Translations under genes and position numbers: made by a program | NCBI GenBank assembly: GCA_030844895.1 | Contig: JAUTDX010000515.1 | Coordinates: forward strand, 1 to 64,000 | Direction: 5' to 3' | Length of the DNA stretch: 64,000 bases | From: Ambrosia x helenae | Taxonomy: Eukaryota; Streptophyta; Magnoliopsida; Asterales; Asteraceae | Notes under the pieces: model-generated | The model's input: only the letters and a program-made list of their open reading frames with translations | The model's database searches: none | What the model was told of the DNA's origin: nothing | Shown here: positions 13,233-24,450 of the stretch, one piece after another | Layout: every line of letters begins with the position of its first letter | Numbering within the stretch: position 1 is the stretch's first letter

Positions 13233-13338
13233 TTCATTAATCATATATTAGCAAGTCATTAATTATGTTGTCATATTAATTATTTCATTATGTCATATTA
13301 AATATTTCAACCCGGGACGCTCCCGGGATAAAAGCTAG
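12661..13338 (+). mobile_element. Non-autonomous Helitron H2 (678 bp)
   Basis: It has the same family termini as H1: A|TCTATATCTATATC at the left, and the cccgggacgctcccggg hairpin with aaagctag|T at the right. Compared with H1 it holds an extra segment with gtaacccgacaggtattgtg and a long TAA microsatellite near 13190-13230. Its 3' end directly touches H3. Confidence 0.88.
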
Positions 13339-14088
13339 TATATATATATATTGCAAAGCTAGATATCCCACATGTCATATTATGATGCAATCTCTCTTTT
13401 GAGAGGTGCCACATAGGATGTGAGGTAGCACCTATAGACCAATTAAAAATAACCAAAAAAAATACTTTAACTTAATCTATTAAATACCTAATCTACTAAA
13501 TCTAAATATTAAACCTTTATTATATTAAACCTTTATTATTTTCTCTCTTATGTTTCCTCCCATAACTTTTAAACGTTAATATCTAAAAAAATTACACCAA
13601 ATTAACGAGCGTTTTATTATCTTTCCAACGAGTACCATAGTGCTATGTAAAAACGGAGAAAAAAATGACTATTTTTTGTAACCCGACAGGTATTGTGTCG
13701 GGTTTGGGATTAGGTGATACCCGATCCGATTACCCGAAACCACATACCCAAATACCCAAACTATACACCCGATCATATACCCATGAATTTTTTAACGCAT
13801 CACATAACCCTTAGACTAATGCGTTCGATATTTCAATAATTAACTTTTTTTCTTATTTCATGTTAGTTCTTTTTAGAATAATCGATTATAAACTTCCGAA
13901 TTCATTTGACATTATATAATATTTTGTAATGGCACTAGATTTATACCCCGACGCAGAGATTCGTTTTTTTTATATTTGAATATGATAACTTATGGCAGAG
14001 ATTTGTTCAAAATAAATAATAATAATAATATATTTTATTATGTCATATTAGATATTTCAACCCGGGACACTACCCGGATAAAAGCTAG
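13339..14088 (+). mobile_element. Non-autonomous Helitron H3 (750 bp), head to tail with H2
   Basis: The left end abuts the CTAG of H2 with no spacer and reads tatatatatatattgcaaagc, lacking the leading TC. The right end is a slightly decayed hairpin (cccgggacactacccgg) plus ataaaagctag|T. After it comes ttttaatatataggataa, the same flank that follows H1. Confidence 0.8.
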
Positions 14089-14373
14089 TTTTAATATATA
14101 GGATAATACATCTCAATAGTATATTTGAAGCTAAAGACAATATTAGTTTAATCGAAATTATTAAAAGATAAAAATAAATCAAAATGTTACAATAGTTACG
14201 TGAATTAGGCAAAATAGAGTTAGTAATCCAAACAATGTCTTATAGCCTAAATAGTATTCCATATTGTCAACGTGACTATCGGAACTTTTTGATGTTCACT
14301 TTCTTTACCAATGATAAGTAACTATTATAGTATCTAATTAGGCTACATATTTATTAGATACACTTATAGTGCG

Positions 14374-14811
14374 TCCTCAACATGATTGGCTACATATTTG
14401 GCTGTCTCAACTTGATTGGTTAATTTGGGCGACATCCATTTTTTATTGGCTCTTTTTGCCGGCATCTAATGGCACATCACGATTTACCATTATGACCAAA
14501 CTTTGCTTAATATGTACACTTTAGTCATTTTAGCATTTCACATTTTGACCACCCAACTTTTTTAAACTTGCATTGCACTCTTCTACAATGCCTCCTCAAC
14601 ATGATTGGCTACACATTTGGATGCCTGAGTTTGATTGGTTAATTTAGGCGGCATCCATTTTTTATTGGCTCTTTTCGACGGCATCCAATGGTACATCACG
14701 ATTTACTATTATGACCAAACTTTGCTCAATATGTACACTTTAGCCATTTTAGAATTTCAAATTTTGACCACCTAACTTTTTTTAAACTTGCATTGCACTT
14801 TGAAAACTAAC
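14374..14811. repeat. Two-copy tandem duplication, period 219 bp
   Basis: The block starting tcctcaacatgattggctac at 14374 recurs at 14593 with scattered substitutions. Both copies include ttgaccacc and a cttgcattgcact end. It lies inside the Helitron 14333-15339. Confidence 0.9.
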
Positions 14812-14847
14812 TTTCTTACTAAATTATGTACTTTATTTTTTCCCAAT

Positions 14848-15044
14848 TTGACCACCAAACTTTGAGCTTTTAGGATTTGAAACTTTGACCACCAAACTTT
14901 GAGCTTTTAGGATTTGAAACTTTGACCACCAAACCTTTAGCTTTAAGGATTTCAAACTTTGACCACAAACTTTTAACTTTTAGGATTTCAAACTTTGACC
15001 ACCCAAAGGATTTCAAACTTTGACCACCAAACTTTTAGCTTTTA
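14848..15044. repeat. Minisatellite, unit about 36 bp, five or six copies
   Basis: The units read tttgaccaccaaacttt then gagcttttaggatttgaaac, with increasing drift toward the right. The array sits between the 219-bp duplication and the hairpin array of the same Helitron. Confidence 0.85.
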
Positions 15045-15099
15045 GCCGCGAGTATTTTTTTTAAGCCCATGCGAGAGTAACAGTCACTTAATATTATCT

Positions 15100-15339
15100 T
15101 TTATGTCCACGAAACCCACCACGCAACAGGAGCTCCCACGGTGACGCACGATCTTTAACGTCCACCAAACCCTCAACGCAACAGGAGCTCCCGTCGCGAA
15201 GCGCGGGGTAATAGAATTAATGTCCACCAAACTTTCAACGCAACAGGAGCTGCCGCAGCGAAGCGCGGTCTTTATCGTGTACCAAACTCTCAACACAACA
15301 GGAGTTCCCGCAGCGAAGCGTGGGTAACTAAAACACTAG
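15100..15339 (+). repeat. Fourfold-repeated Helitron 3' hairpin unit
   Basis: About 55-60 bp units of the form gtccaccaaaccctcaacgc, aacaggagctcccg, cgaagcgcggg occur four times. Only the last is followed by taactaaaacactag|T. Each unit can form the terminal stem. The minus-strand Helitron at 8141 shows two such units. Confidence 0.85.
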
Positions 15340-15545
15340 TTATAGATTATAGATTGGATATTAAAATATTTGTGAGTAATTGTATGGCGTAAAGAAGTTC
15401 ACCCTATAGTAGCTTATGCATGGGAAATTGGTTCGAGTTGTTTACTTTGTGTTAACTTGTTATGATCGACCGTGCCATTTGAGTCAACCAAACCCGTTAT
15501 TTATTTATTACGGTTAATGGTATACGACTCCTATTCACTACTAAA

Positions 15546-15625
15546 TTACACTAAATTATTACCTTACTTTCGGGCTAAACCCATGACCTCTTACTAAAAG
15601 GCAATAAACTTTGCCAATGATCTTC
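15546..15625 (-). repeat. tRNA-derived SINE-like segment (copy A flank)
   Basis: This is the decayed counterpart of the segment at 44458-44537, in the matching position of the duplicated flank. The reverse complement retains the B-box-like stretch aggtcatgggttta. The A-box half is poorly preserved here. Confidence 0.5.
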
Positions 15626-16351
15626 AGTCCAGCTGGTTTAAGGTATAGTGAGTTTTTTTTAAGGTTTCTCATCATGGGGGTAAGTTACAGGTTCGATCCA
15701 CGCACACCATAAAAAAAATTCCGTTGACGGTTTGAGCTTAGGCAAGGAGGACACCGATGTGTGGGTAGGGAAGGGATTCAAACTTGAGACCGCTAGGTTA
15801 TGATTGTACGGGGATTTCAGCCTTTAAAAAAAACAAGGCAATAAACTTTATTGTGAGCAAGCCCTACATTAACGATCAAGCCCATAATTTAATTTTTAAT
15901 TTGAGTTGACCGGTATAAACCCTAATAATGTAATTTTTGTTTTTCCTAAAATCTAATATATTGATTAGCGCTTTAGCGGCTCGTTGTTCCCAATCTGTAT
16001 AGAGTATAAAACAAAAAAGTTATAGAAGATCGATCATCTTTCTGCAAGGTGACTACTTTAATTGAAAAAGGGTTTTGGGTTTCTTATTTGATTAGGTAAG
16101 ATAAAATTATATTAAGCATAGATGTATGCTATACACTTTGATATTGTTTATAGGATTGTTATGTTTGCTCTTTGGTTTGCACACAACGTGTTTGATCAAA
16201 TGCCCCTTAGAGAGCCATACAATGTTTTGAATTATAAATTGATTATTACCATTGTCTTTGACTCTTTATGTTGCCTGAGAAAACTTTATACATTTTTTTG
16301 ATATTAAACTCTTGCAATTTTCAAATTTTTTCTTTCAGCTTTGTTCTAGAG

Positions 16352-18468
16352 ATGGATCGGATTTCGCAACTTCCTGATTCCGTTGTCCATCACATACTCT
16401 CGTTTGTTAATACTCGCGCAGTTGTTCGAATGAGTGTACTCTCTAAGACTTGGTTTCAACTTACCGCTTCTTTCCCGGTTTTAAACTTCAATATCTGTAA
16501 TTTTAAATCTCAAGAAAGTTTTTACAAGTATGTTGAGAATGCCACTTCTAGATTTTGCCACCAAAATGTCGCTGCATACGGGATCACGCTCAGAGCAAGC
16601 ATCGAGAAGCCTGCAGAATTAGACGTTGTTAACAGATGCCTTGAACTACTTCTTAAGAATGGCGTCAGGGAATTGGCGATAAGCTTTAAATACTCATCAG
16701 ATGTTCCAATGTACCGTTTGCCTAACATACTCTTATCTGTTTCCGTGTTAACATCTTTGAGCGTACTTGGCTGTGAGTTGCCTTCTTCCTTGATGCTTGA
16801 TGCAGTCAAGTTTAAGTCTTTGATTCAGTTGAGTCTTACAGACGTCCCAATAGATGATGAAGTGATCAAGTGTCTCACCACTAGTTGCCCTCTTCTACAA
16901 GAATTACATATCAATTATTGCAGTGGTTTAAAGAGAGTATGTGTTTATGGACATCAAAATCTTCAAAAGTTTAAAATTTACTATGAAATCCCACTTGAAA
17001 GAATAGATATTGATGCTCCAAATCTATCTAGTCTTGAAATAATAGACGAGGAAGACAGTGGGGTACCGCAAATGAACTTGGCTTCATGCAAAAAACTAAC
17101 ATCAGTGGCTTACATAGGGGATCCTTTACCAAACTCAAATGGTTTTACCGACTTCTTATGTAACTTCCCCTTCATTGAACATTTGTTTTTGAGTACGACA
17201 TATAATTGCAAGAACCTCAAGTTCTCAAGTCATTCTTTGAGGACATTGATTTTACATTCAGTATGTGGTTTCGAAGAAATTGAGTTCAATACCCCCAATT
17301 TGGTTTTGTTTGCTAATCGCTGTGATGAATACTGGCCTGTGGTAAGGCATTCAACCAATTTAAAAGCATGTATGCAATGTTTTTTCAACGGTTATAAAGA
17401 AACACTTTATTTCCAGAAGTTACGGCGTTTTTTGGACAAGAAAAATGGGTTCAAAGTTTTGAACTTGTATATTTCTACTACATATAGTCAGGTTCGTTTC
17501 TTTGATAAATCTTTTATGCATTACTTTGCTGTGAAAAGTTTAATTAAATATATTAACTTCAAATTGTATACCCATTCGAATTGTCTTGCAGGGATTCACA
17601 GACTTAGAGAAGCTAAAGGCAATTGAGATGCCACCATATGAACTCAACCATGTTGAGCTACAACTAGACAACCGTGAAGAATCATCAGCCCATGTTGCTT
17701 TTGTAAATGCTGTACTTTGGTGTTGCCGTCCTCGATCTCTAACTTTAAGATCATTTGTTCCTTTTAAAGAACTAAGTGATGTTGTTAAGGTGAGAGTTAT
17801 TATTTGATGAATTATTCATTATCCTTTATTAGACTTATTTTTAACAAAGATGGTATGTTTTTCACTTTCATTGGACTTCAACATTGTTTAGATTCTGTTT
17901 GTACACCGCAATTTAGTAGAGATATTATCTTTTTCTATTTGTTATATTTCTTCAGTTTGCATGCAAGAAGCTGCTTGAACAGGAAGATCAAGGCCACACA
18001 AATATTCAGATTGTGTCTCCTTCCTCTCCTGAAGCCCACAAGCACTTGCTGGAACTGAATGCATTGTCGATGGCATCAGTTTATGGTGGAGAAACAATTA
18101 GCTTCATAAAGGAAGAAGGTACACTTTCTTATCAACTAATTATATACACATTGTAATGTGTATGAAAATTGCATTGTCGGCGGCGCAGCTTGTTGCCCGC
18201 TTACCAGCCGTCCACTTGTAATGTGTTTTGTGGGCAAGTGAATTTTATAATTAGGTAACATCATATATATGTAATTTTCATCTTTAAATATGAAAAAAAA
18301 ATACACATTCTTTACCTTACTTGTTATGGAGAAACAGTTAGCTTCATAAAGGAAGAAGGTACTCTGTCTTATCAACTAATTATATATACATTCTTTACCT
18401 TACTTGTTACTACCTGAACAGTCTTCCAAGAAGAAGCAGGCGGTCAAAGGCATGCAGACAAGACATAG
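16352..18468 (+). CDS. F-box/LRR protein, copy A (intact, 515 aa)
   Basis: Exons 16352-17491, 17592-17789, 17956-18118 and 18422-18468 join in frame with GT-AG introns and give 515 codons. A further intron in the 5' leader (16096-16338) ends just before the start; the ATG at 16352 is chosen because it opens the F-box itself (MDRISQLPDSVVHHILSF). Residues 1-45 are the F-box, which in this family binds SKP1 in an SCF ubiquitin ligase. The middle, to about residue 330, is leucine-rich-repeat-like (LQELHINYCSGLKRVCV and similar). The C-terminal part has the family block VNAVLWCCRPRSLTLRS. The protein would choose substrates for ubiquitination; the substrate cannot be told from sequence. Compared with copies B and C it lacks one residue in the F-box (NTRAVVRM against NTRAELVRM). 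It is the only one of the three loci with an unbroken frame. Intron 4 contains a second copy of the end of exon 4. Confidence 0.9.
18322..18390 (+). repeat. Duplicate of the exon 4 end inside intron 4 of copy A
   Basis: The sequence ggagaaacagttagcttc through aaaggaagaaggtac and the following intron start repeats 18085-18150 at a spacing of about 240 bp. It includes a second usable-looking donor (gaagaag|gtact). Copy C has only one instance. Confidence 0.85.
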
Positions 18469-19350
18469 AGATTTTCTGATGCATTTGATTTAGGAGTCTT
18501 TTCGGTTTCAACGAACAGGTGAAGGTGTGGAAGTTATCAGTGAAAACTGATAAATTTGAACAATTTGCAGTTAACCTTTTATAAGTATTATTCCACATTT
18601 GTAGTGATGGATTGAATCATGACTATGATGCTATATACTTTGAGACCTTTTTGCTTCATTACTGATTGTTCAGATTACATATCTTTGGGCCTTAATTTAT
18701 GGTTTTTGCTTATCCTGCAAAACAAGCTAGTTGGTTGACAGTTTAAACGGGTCAATTTAGAAAGTATCAGTTTGCTTTGGGTCAAAATCTGTTTGACCAA
18801 AGTGGGTTTGGCTTGAAACGGACTGTTTTATAAAAACAGTGTCAAATGACTATAATATTTATAGCAGTTATATCTAATAGTTTGTTTCTTGTGCAGCCAA
18901 TGTTTCTTGGTAATTATATGATGTATTCCATTTAAAGCGGTCCTAAAATGCTGTTTCGACATTAAATGTTTCAAGTGCTGATGTGTCAACATTGACCATC
19001 TGCATGGTTGCAAGTCCGTTTTGTCAATGTTCATTAGGAACTAAGTTTATTGATTATGTGGTCTATTGTTGTTTCATATTTGGTTGAATATGATTTGTTT
19101 TTGTTCTAATTTGGTTGAATGATTTTGGGGACTTGAATGAATTGGTTTGAAGATGGTTGTTCTAACAGTTTCGGTGCTGGCCCAATCCGACCCGCTCAGT
19201 CCATTTTAATCTTTTAAATCCACTTGATTTATAAAGATGGGCTTTAACAATTTTTGGTCTGCACGACTGAGGCCGACTGAATGTACATCTATCCAGTAAT
19301 CGGTCTTTGCATGTTTATGGTTTTTGAATCGAATGCAGGTTGGTTTTGTT
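18469..19350. other. 3' flank of F-box copy A
   Basis: The stretch matches the 3' flank of copy C (49440-50330) almost base for base, including the atgatgtattccatttaaag segment. It is probably 3' UTR and spacer. I see no separate gene. Confidence 0.7.
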
Positions 19351-19758
19351 CAAAGTTTAAAAGAACGGAAACGAGCCTCGAGGCGTTTTCCCTTCGCCTC
19401 ATGAGGCGTAAGCCTCGAGGCGAACCGAGGCGTAAGCTCGAGGCGCAGTCAAAAAATAAATATAAAAGTTATGTGTCTGTAAAAAATAAAATACTTGATC
19501 TAGAAAAGTCTAAAATATCAAAAACACACATCAAAAATAAAATAATTGACCCAAAAAGTCTAAAACACCAAAAAAGCAAATCAAAAACACCCTAAACCAC
19601 CCGAGGCGCACCTGTGGCGCACAATTTATTAGCGCCTCAGCCCTTAGAGGCGTATGTACAATCTGAACCCCATGAGGCGCGCCTCAGACTCGTTTTCTTA
19701 GAGTTTCGCCTCGAGGCGCACCTAAAGGCGTACGCCTCACCCGTTTTTTTAAACCATG
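19351..19758. mobile_element. Non-autonomous hAT element (408 bp) with preserved empty site
   Basis: The left end is caaagtttaaaagaacgg and the reverse-complemented right end is catggtttaaaaaaacgg. An exact 8-bp duplication, GTTTTGTT, flanks it (19343-19350, 19759-19766). The paralogous flank of copy C has a single GTTTTGTT at 50330-50337 and no insert. The interior is rich in gcctcgaggcg. There is no transposase. Confidence 0.95.
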
Positions 19759-20116
19759 GTTTTGTTACATTTAAATAGATAGTCAGGGTGTAAAGTTGTA
19801 TAATTGATTCTCGAGTGACTAGTTATGTCATTTTCGTTTAGTTGGTCGTTAGCGAATTAGTTAAGTTAACCAACATGCCTACTCCCTTAAAAATCAATTA
19901 TACAACTTTATACCCTAATTCTCTATTTGAATTTAACAGGTTTCTAACGGCCACGACCAGTCTGGTTCTCTTGCAGAACCCCTACTCCAACTTATGTAAA
20001 TGAATAAAAACTAAAGTGGACATCAGAGTTTAAAGTTTAGGAGAATTGAAACTTTTTTTTCACGATTTTAAGTGTGCATATTTAATGTCGTTTTCGTATT
20101 TTAAAGGTTGTTTTAA

Positions 20117-20952
20117 GGGGAAATCATCAAAATGAGCATTTGACCAACTTCTTTATTAAAATGTCCCCCTCCCCGTCTCTTTGGAGAGACAGGTCACTAA
20201 GTTTGAGGCACCCAAGTCGACTTCCGAGACGTTTCCGGTTTGGATAAGTTAGGTGACAACACGTGTCTCTTCCGCCTGCCTGACGTCTCTAGTGTGCCGT
20301 TGAGACGTCTCCGGTAGAGCGAGAGACGTTTGACAGCCTAGGCATCTCTGGTGACGTCTTGCTTGACGTCTCCGGCGGGTTTATTAGTTTTGCTTTCCAT
20401 TTCTTTTTTTTTTTTTTGCATTCGCCACCCCTGCTCAAACCGTTGGTAACGAAGATGAAGAACAACGTTAGAGAGAGAGGAGTGGTGGAGGTGGCGGCTG
20501 GGTTTTGAGTGAGAGAGAGAGAGAGAGAGAGGTGGCTGGGTTTATTTAGAAAGAGAGGGAGAACACAGAAAATGGAGGTTTGAGTGGCATGGAAGCTTAA
20601 GGGTTATGTATCAAGATAGAATAATACTCATTTAAAGATTATGTTAGTGGTGGGTTTGAATATGAAGGAAGTGCAAGAAAGAAGAAAAAAGAACGGGCAG
20701 GAAAGAAGAAAGCTTTGGAAAGCACTAGTAAAGTAGTTGTGTGGGTTTTAGTTAGAAGAGAGTGTGAGGAGAAAAAGGAGAGAGAGTGAGGAAAGATAGA
20801 GTGATGACATGTCGGTTTTGTATTGGTCTCTACAGGAAACCTTACCGGAGATGCCTGAGGTGTCTCAAAAATGGTGACACGTCTCTTCAAAGAGATGGGA
20901 GGGGGCATTTTGGTAAAGAAGTTGATTAAAGGCTCATTTTGTTGATTTCCTC
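20117..20952. mobile_element. MULE-type element with long terminal inverted repeats (836 bp)
   Basis: The ends are ggggaaatcatcaaaatgag and, reversed, gaggaaatcaacaaaatgag. The similarity continues about 80 bp inward through a gtctctttgga block. A 9-bp duplication, TTGTTTTAA, flanks it (20108-20116, 20953-20961), as Mutator-like elements make. The interior has many gacgtctccgg motifs and GA microsatellites, and no transposase. A sister copy starts at 50641 in locus C, so insertion predates the A/C duplication. Confidence 0.88.
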
Positions 20953-21130
20953 TTGTTTTAAGGTTGTATGTAGACTTGATTATGTCATGCTCATTTCTTT
21001 TATATATGTGTAATTTTAAACATTTAAGTTTAGGTGTGTGGATATGTTTAAAAAATTGTGAATAATTAGATTAGAGAGGGTCGCATAGTTGTTCCTCATG
21101 GTTTACAGATATTGCACTCTTGGTCCTAAG

Positions 21131-21435
21131 CAATGTTTTCAAGACCGGATCGGACGTCGATTCGGACACCCCGGCGATTCCCGGTTCAACCTGTCGGATC
21201 GGTCCAACCGGGGCAACAAATCGGTCAAAAAAGTCAACAAAAATTTGAAAATTCTATCAAATTTCGGTTCAACCTTGTCAGAATCTTGTCCGATTTCCGG
21301 TTCAATCGGCCGGTTCATCGAACAAATCCGGTTCAGGCGCACTCTGATCGAATCATGCGACTCGGATCGGCCGAGGATCCGATTCCCGGTTCAACCGGTT
21401 GGACCGACCGGTCCGATCTGATCTCCAAAACATTG
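21131..21435. mobile_element. Non-autonomous hAT element (305 bp)
   Basis: The left end is caatgttttcaagaccgg and the reverse-complemented right end is caatgttttggagatcag. The exact 8-bp duplication GTCCTAAG lies at 21123-21130 and 21436-21443. The open frames inside (up to 110 codons) come from its GC-rich composition and are not genes. Confidence 0.95.
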
Positions 21436-21841
21436 GTCCTAAGGCTTCAATAATTATACAGTTGGTACCTGCAGGGGCGAGGGATAAGAAGGGCCAGGGG
21501 TGGCCCTGGCCCCCCTGTTTTCTGGCGCAGTGGTATAAATTTACGATTTTCATAGGTAAATTGAGTCCGAGTTGAGTTCAGCCCCCACCAATTTGCCACT
21601 AACGATCGAAAAAAATTGAGTCCGGCCCCCACCGATTCCGAAACCAAGCTTTGCCACTGGGTACCTGAGTTTAACAAATCTGCAATTGTGTGATCCCTAC
21701 CTCTAACGTCAGTTAAATTACTCAGTTAAGTGGATATAAATTGACTATTTTACCCTTTAACTCTTCTTACTCACCCAATCCCACCTCCCATTCACCATCC
21801 CACTCCACCACCCACCTTAAAAAAAAAGCGTTAGCTTTTGA

Positions 21842-22598
21842 TAAGGCTGTTCAAATCGCTCGCCGCTCGTGGATCGCTCGTCGCTCGTTCGGAAAATGCT
21901 CGAAAAATGCTCGCTCGATCTTCCGCTCGGTTTTATATGAGCCGATCGGCTCGGTTCGGTTTGTAAATGAGCCAAGCACGAGCAAAGGTACGCTCGGCTC
22001 GGTTCCGCTCGAATAAATTTTTATTTATTTAATAATAAATATACACACAATTTACAGATAAATTTATGGCTTTATATATAAGATTCTATTGGATTTGACT
22101 CAATATATGCAAACAAAATATAACCAGCCCACTTAACACAATAAAAAAATTAACACTAGATTTAATAGTAAAACAATAAGTCATGAGGTGACAATCTTGA
22201 CTTCTTTATGTTAATAGTCGTCTATCGCTAATTATCGCTTGATATCACACATACGTCACATTGCAACAACTGTTGTCTGACGTATGCTCATCACCTCACC
22301 AACCTCAATCTAAGCCTCATTCTTGGATACTGAGATCTCAATATTAGTGTTATCATCGGACATTTTGACCTTAGTTGTCACCCGACAACGAAAACATCGA
22401 AGTAAACATCCCAATTTTATAATCGTCCATATTATTCTTCGCTCGATTCTCGCTCGGCGCTCGCTCGGAAAATTTGCGCTCGAAGAATGCTCGTTCGGTT
22501 TTTGGCTCGATTGTAAACGAGCCGCTCCGCTCGGTTCGGTTTGTAAACAAGCCAAGCACGAGCAAAGCTCCGTTTAGATCGGCTCGTGAACAGCCCTA
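21842..22598. mobile_element. hAT element with TAGGGCTGTTCA ends (757 bp)
   Basis: The left end is taaggctgttcaaatcgc and the reverse-complemented right end is tagggctgttcacgagcc. The exact 8-bp duplication GCTTTTGA is at 21834-21841 and 22599-22606. Subterminal cgctcg/cgagcc repeats fill both ends. The element at 51147 belongs to the same family. There is no transposase frame. Confidence 0.93.
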
Positions 22599-22833
22599 GC
22601 TTTTGACTTGTGGGTTTCAAAATACGACAACTACCATCTCTTTCATATTCATTTTATTGTATCTCTTGGTTTCCTATACAATACTTCAAGAGGAAGATAT
22701 TAAAGCATCAAAATGAACATAAAATAATCAAGAAATTCAACAAAAAAAAAGCTAAGATTAAATATGACTAATGAAAACACGGCAAGAACACGAAGAGATA
22801 AGGATAGAAATCAAGAACAATCAAAATGTTATA

Positions 22834-23235
22834 GGGTATGTTTGGGGAGGAGCTTTTAAGAGCTTCAATCTTCAAGCTTTTAAGAAAAAACTCATACTCA
22901 ATAAAAAGTCTTGTTTGGTTGAAGGAGCTTGAAACTTTTAGGCTAGGAGAAAAAGTTCTATATTGAAAAACTACTAGTACTAGCGTTTAAGAAAAAACTT
23001 CCACTAGCTACAAGCTTTTAATGAGCAAATGATATAAATACCTATTCTATCATAAAAAAAATAAAAAACATGAATACAAGCTTTTAACTAATGCCGATTT
23101 GGTCATTTTATTCATTTTATTAAAAGCTCCAGCTACCCTGCCAAACACAAAAATATATTTAAAAAGCTAAAGCTACCAACCACCAACTACCAGCTTTCAG
23201 CTACCAATCACCAGCTAATTTAGCCGAACATACCC
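22834..23235. mobile_element. PIF/Harbinger-like MITE (402 bp)
   Basis: The ends gggtatgtttgg and ccgaacataccc are inverted, and both sides are flanked by ATA, a 3-bp duplication. The subterminal sequence is rich in AGCTT and ACCAGCT repeats. The superfamily call rests on the 3-bp duplication and is tentative; the boundaries are firm. Confidence 0.7.
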
Positions 23236-24450
23236 ATAATTTAACCAAAAACACCTATAATCATGTTTTACTATCATCAAACCGGAGTTGCTATTTTGTA
23301 CGATTTTTTTTTAAAACAAGCATAAGATATCTCGTTCCATAATTGTAAAAATTACATCAAGATAGCAGGCCGACTGGCAACAAGCTACGCCGCCACCCCT
23401 TTTTGTATGGCAAACCCTAATATACTAAAAACGAACCCTTGCCCCCTTGCAGTCGAGACATTAATATAAATAACCCGTTGTACAAATTGGATTTGATTTC
23501 AAAGACTAATGTGCCCTTAGTTACGATTGTCGGATAGCATCAATGATGAGAGGTACCATGGGTTGATTTTAATTTGAGGATGATGGCATGATTATGATTT
23601 TTCGACAGCCATTTCAGACCCACGTCGGATGATGACCTTTTAGATCTAAGAAGTGATGCGTTGAATGTTCGTCGAAGAAGGTGGTGGTCGGAAATGGTGA
23701 ATGTTGTTGGATCTAATTAGGGAGAACGACGATGAAGGTGAATGTTCGCTGGAGAAGAAGGTGGTCTGAAATGGTGGGCATCACCATAGTGGTGTTGGGC
23801 CGAATGTGCATATGGTGTCGCCCAGGGGCGTATATTTTTGTTGGATCTGATGGGGAAGAACTAGGATGTGAGTGATGAGGTTGAAGATGATGGATGTGAT
23901 GGTTTGTGAAGAGAGTTGGGGTTGGGTGAGGAAGAGTTAACTACAAGGGGGTAAAATAGTCAATTCGTACTCCCTTCCTCTCCCCTCGTTGCTCTCCTTA
24001 TCCCTCTCTTGTTCTCTCAGCCGCAAACCACCACACACCACAACCACAAACCGAAAACCACCAACACATATCATTAAACCTCACACCATTTCAAGGTCCA
24101 AATGGGTTTACCTAGGAGCTTAACTGGAATTTCAAGGCCCCAAACCTCTCACATTTTCGGCTCTCAATTGGTATGAAAACAAACTTTAATCTCTATATAA
24201 TTTCCTTATTTACAAGTAATGTTCTCTCACATATGTTAAGACTTGTAACTTAATACAAAACAAGTAAAATGAACATGGAAATATGTTTATATGGGTTGAA
24301 AATATACAAAGAGGAACTATTAGAGTTTTCAAAGTGAAATGGTTATGTGTCGACATTTGAAAATCAGTTATGGTAAAGTAAATATCTAACTTACCTTTAA
24401 ACTTATAAAAAAAAGTGAATGATTTACAATAACAAGCATGAAGAGGTTTA
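23236..24450. other. Intergenic DNA, no gene recognised
   Basis: There are short GA-rich frames near 23620-23960, including a repeated gaatgttcg...gagaagaaggtggt phrase, but no conserved family. I see no splice structure that would link them. Confidence 0.5.

Larger units (their letters stand above)
14333..15339 (+). mobile_element. Non-autonomous Helitron (1007 bp) in the flank of F-box copy A
   Basis: The left junction is A|TCTAATTAGGC and the right junction is a hairpin, taactaaaacactag, then T. The paralogous flank of copy B (around 31475-31490) runs straight from gtaactgttatag into tttggatatt, so it is an empty site for this insertion. The interior consists of a 219-bp tandem duplication, a 36-bp minisatellite and four hairpin units, each listed separately. 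Confidence 0.85.

Noticed and set aside
12460..13240. Direct repeats with regular spacing as a possible CRISPR-like array
   Set aside because: The repeats are full Helitron copies in a plant genome, not short repeats with unique spacers.
16522..16809. 95-codon minus-strand frame over F-box copy A, also seen at copies B and C
   Set aside because: It is the antisense shadow of the conserved F-box coding exon; conservation is explained by the sense gene.
20639..20908. 89-codon minus-strand frame, Ser/Phe-rich
   Set aside because: It lies within the MULE 20117-20952 and comes from GA/CT-rich low-complexity sequence.
21089..21453. Overlapping plus-strand frames of 106-110 codons rich in Arg, Ser and Pro
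   Set aside because: They fall inside a hAT MITE with an exact 8-bp duplication and arise from its GC-rich terminal repeats; no conserved domain.
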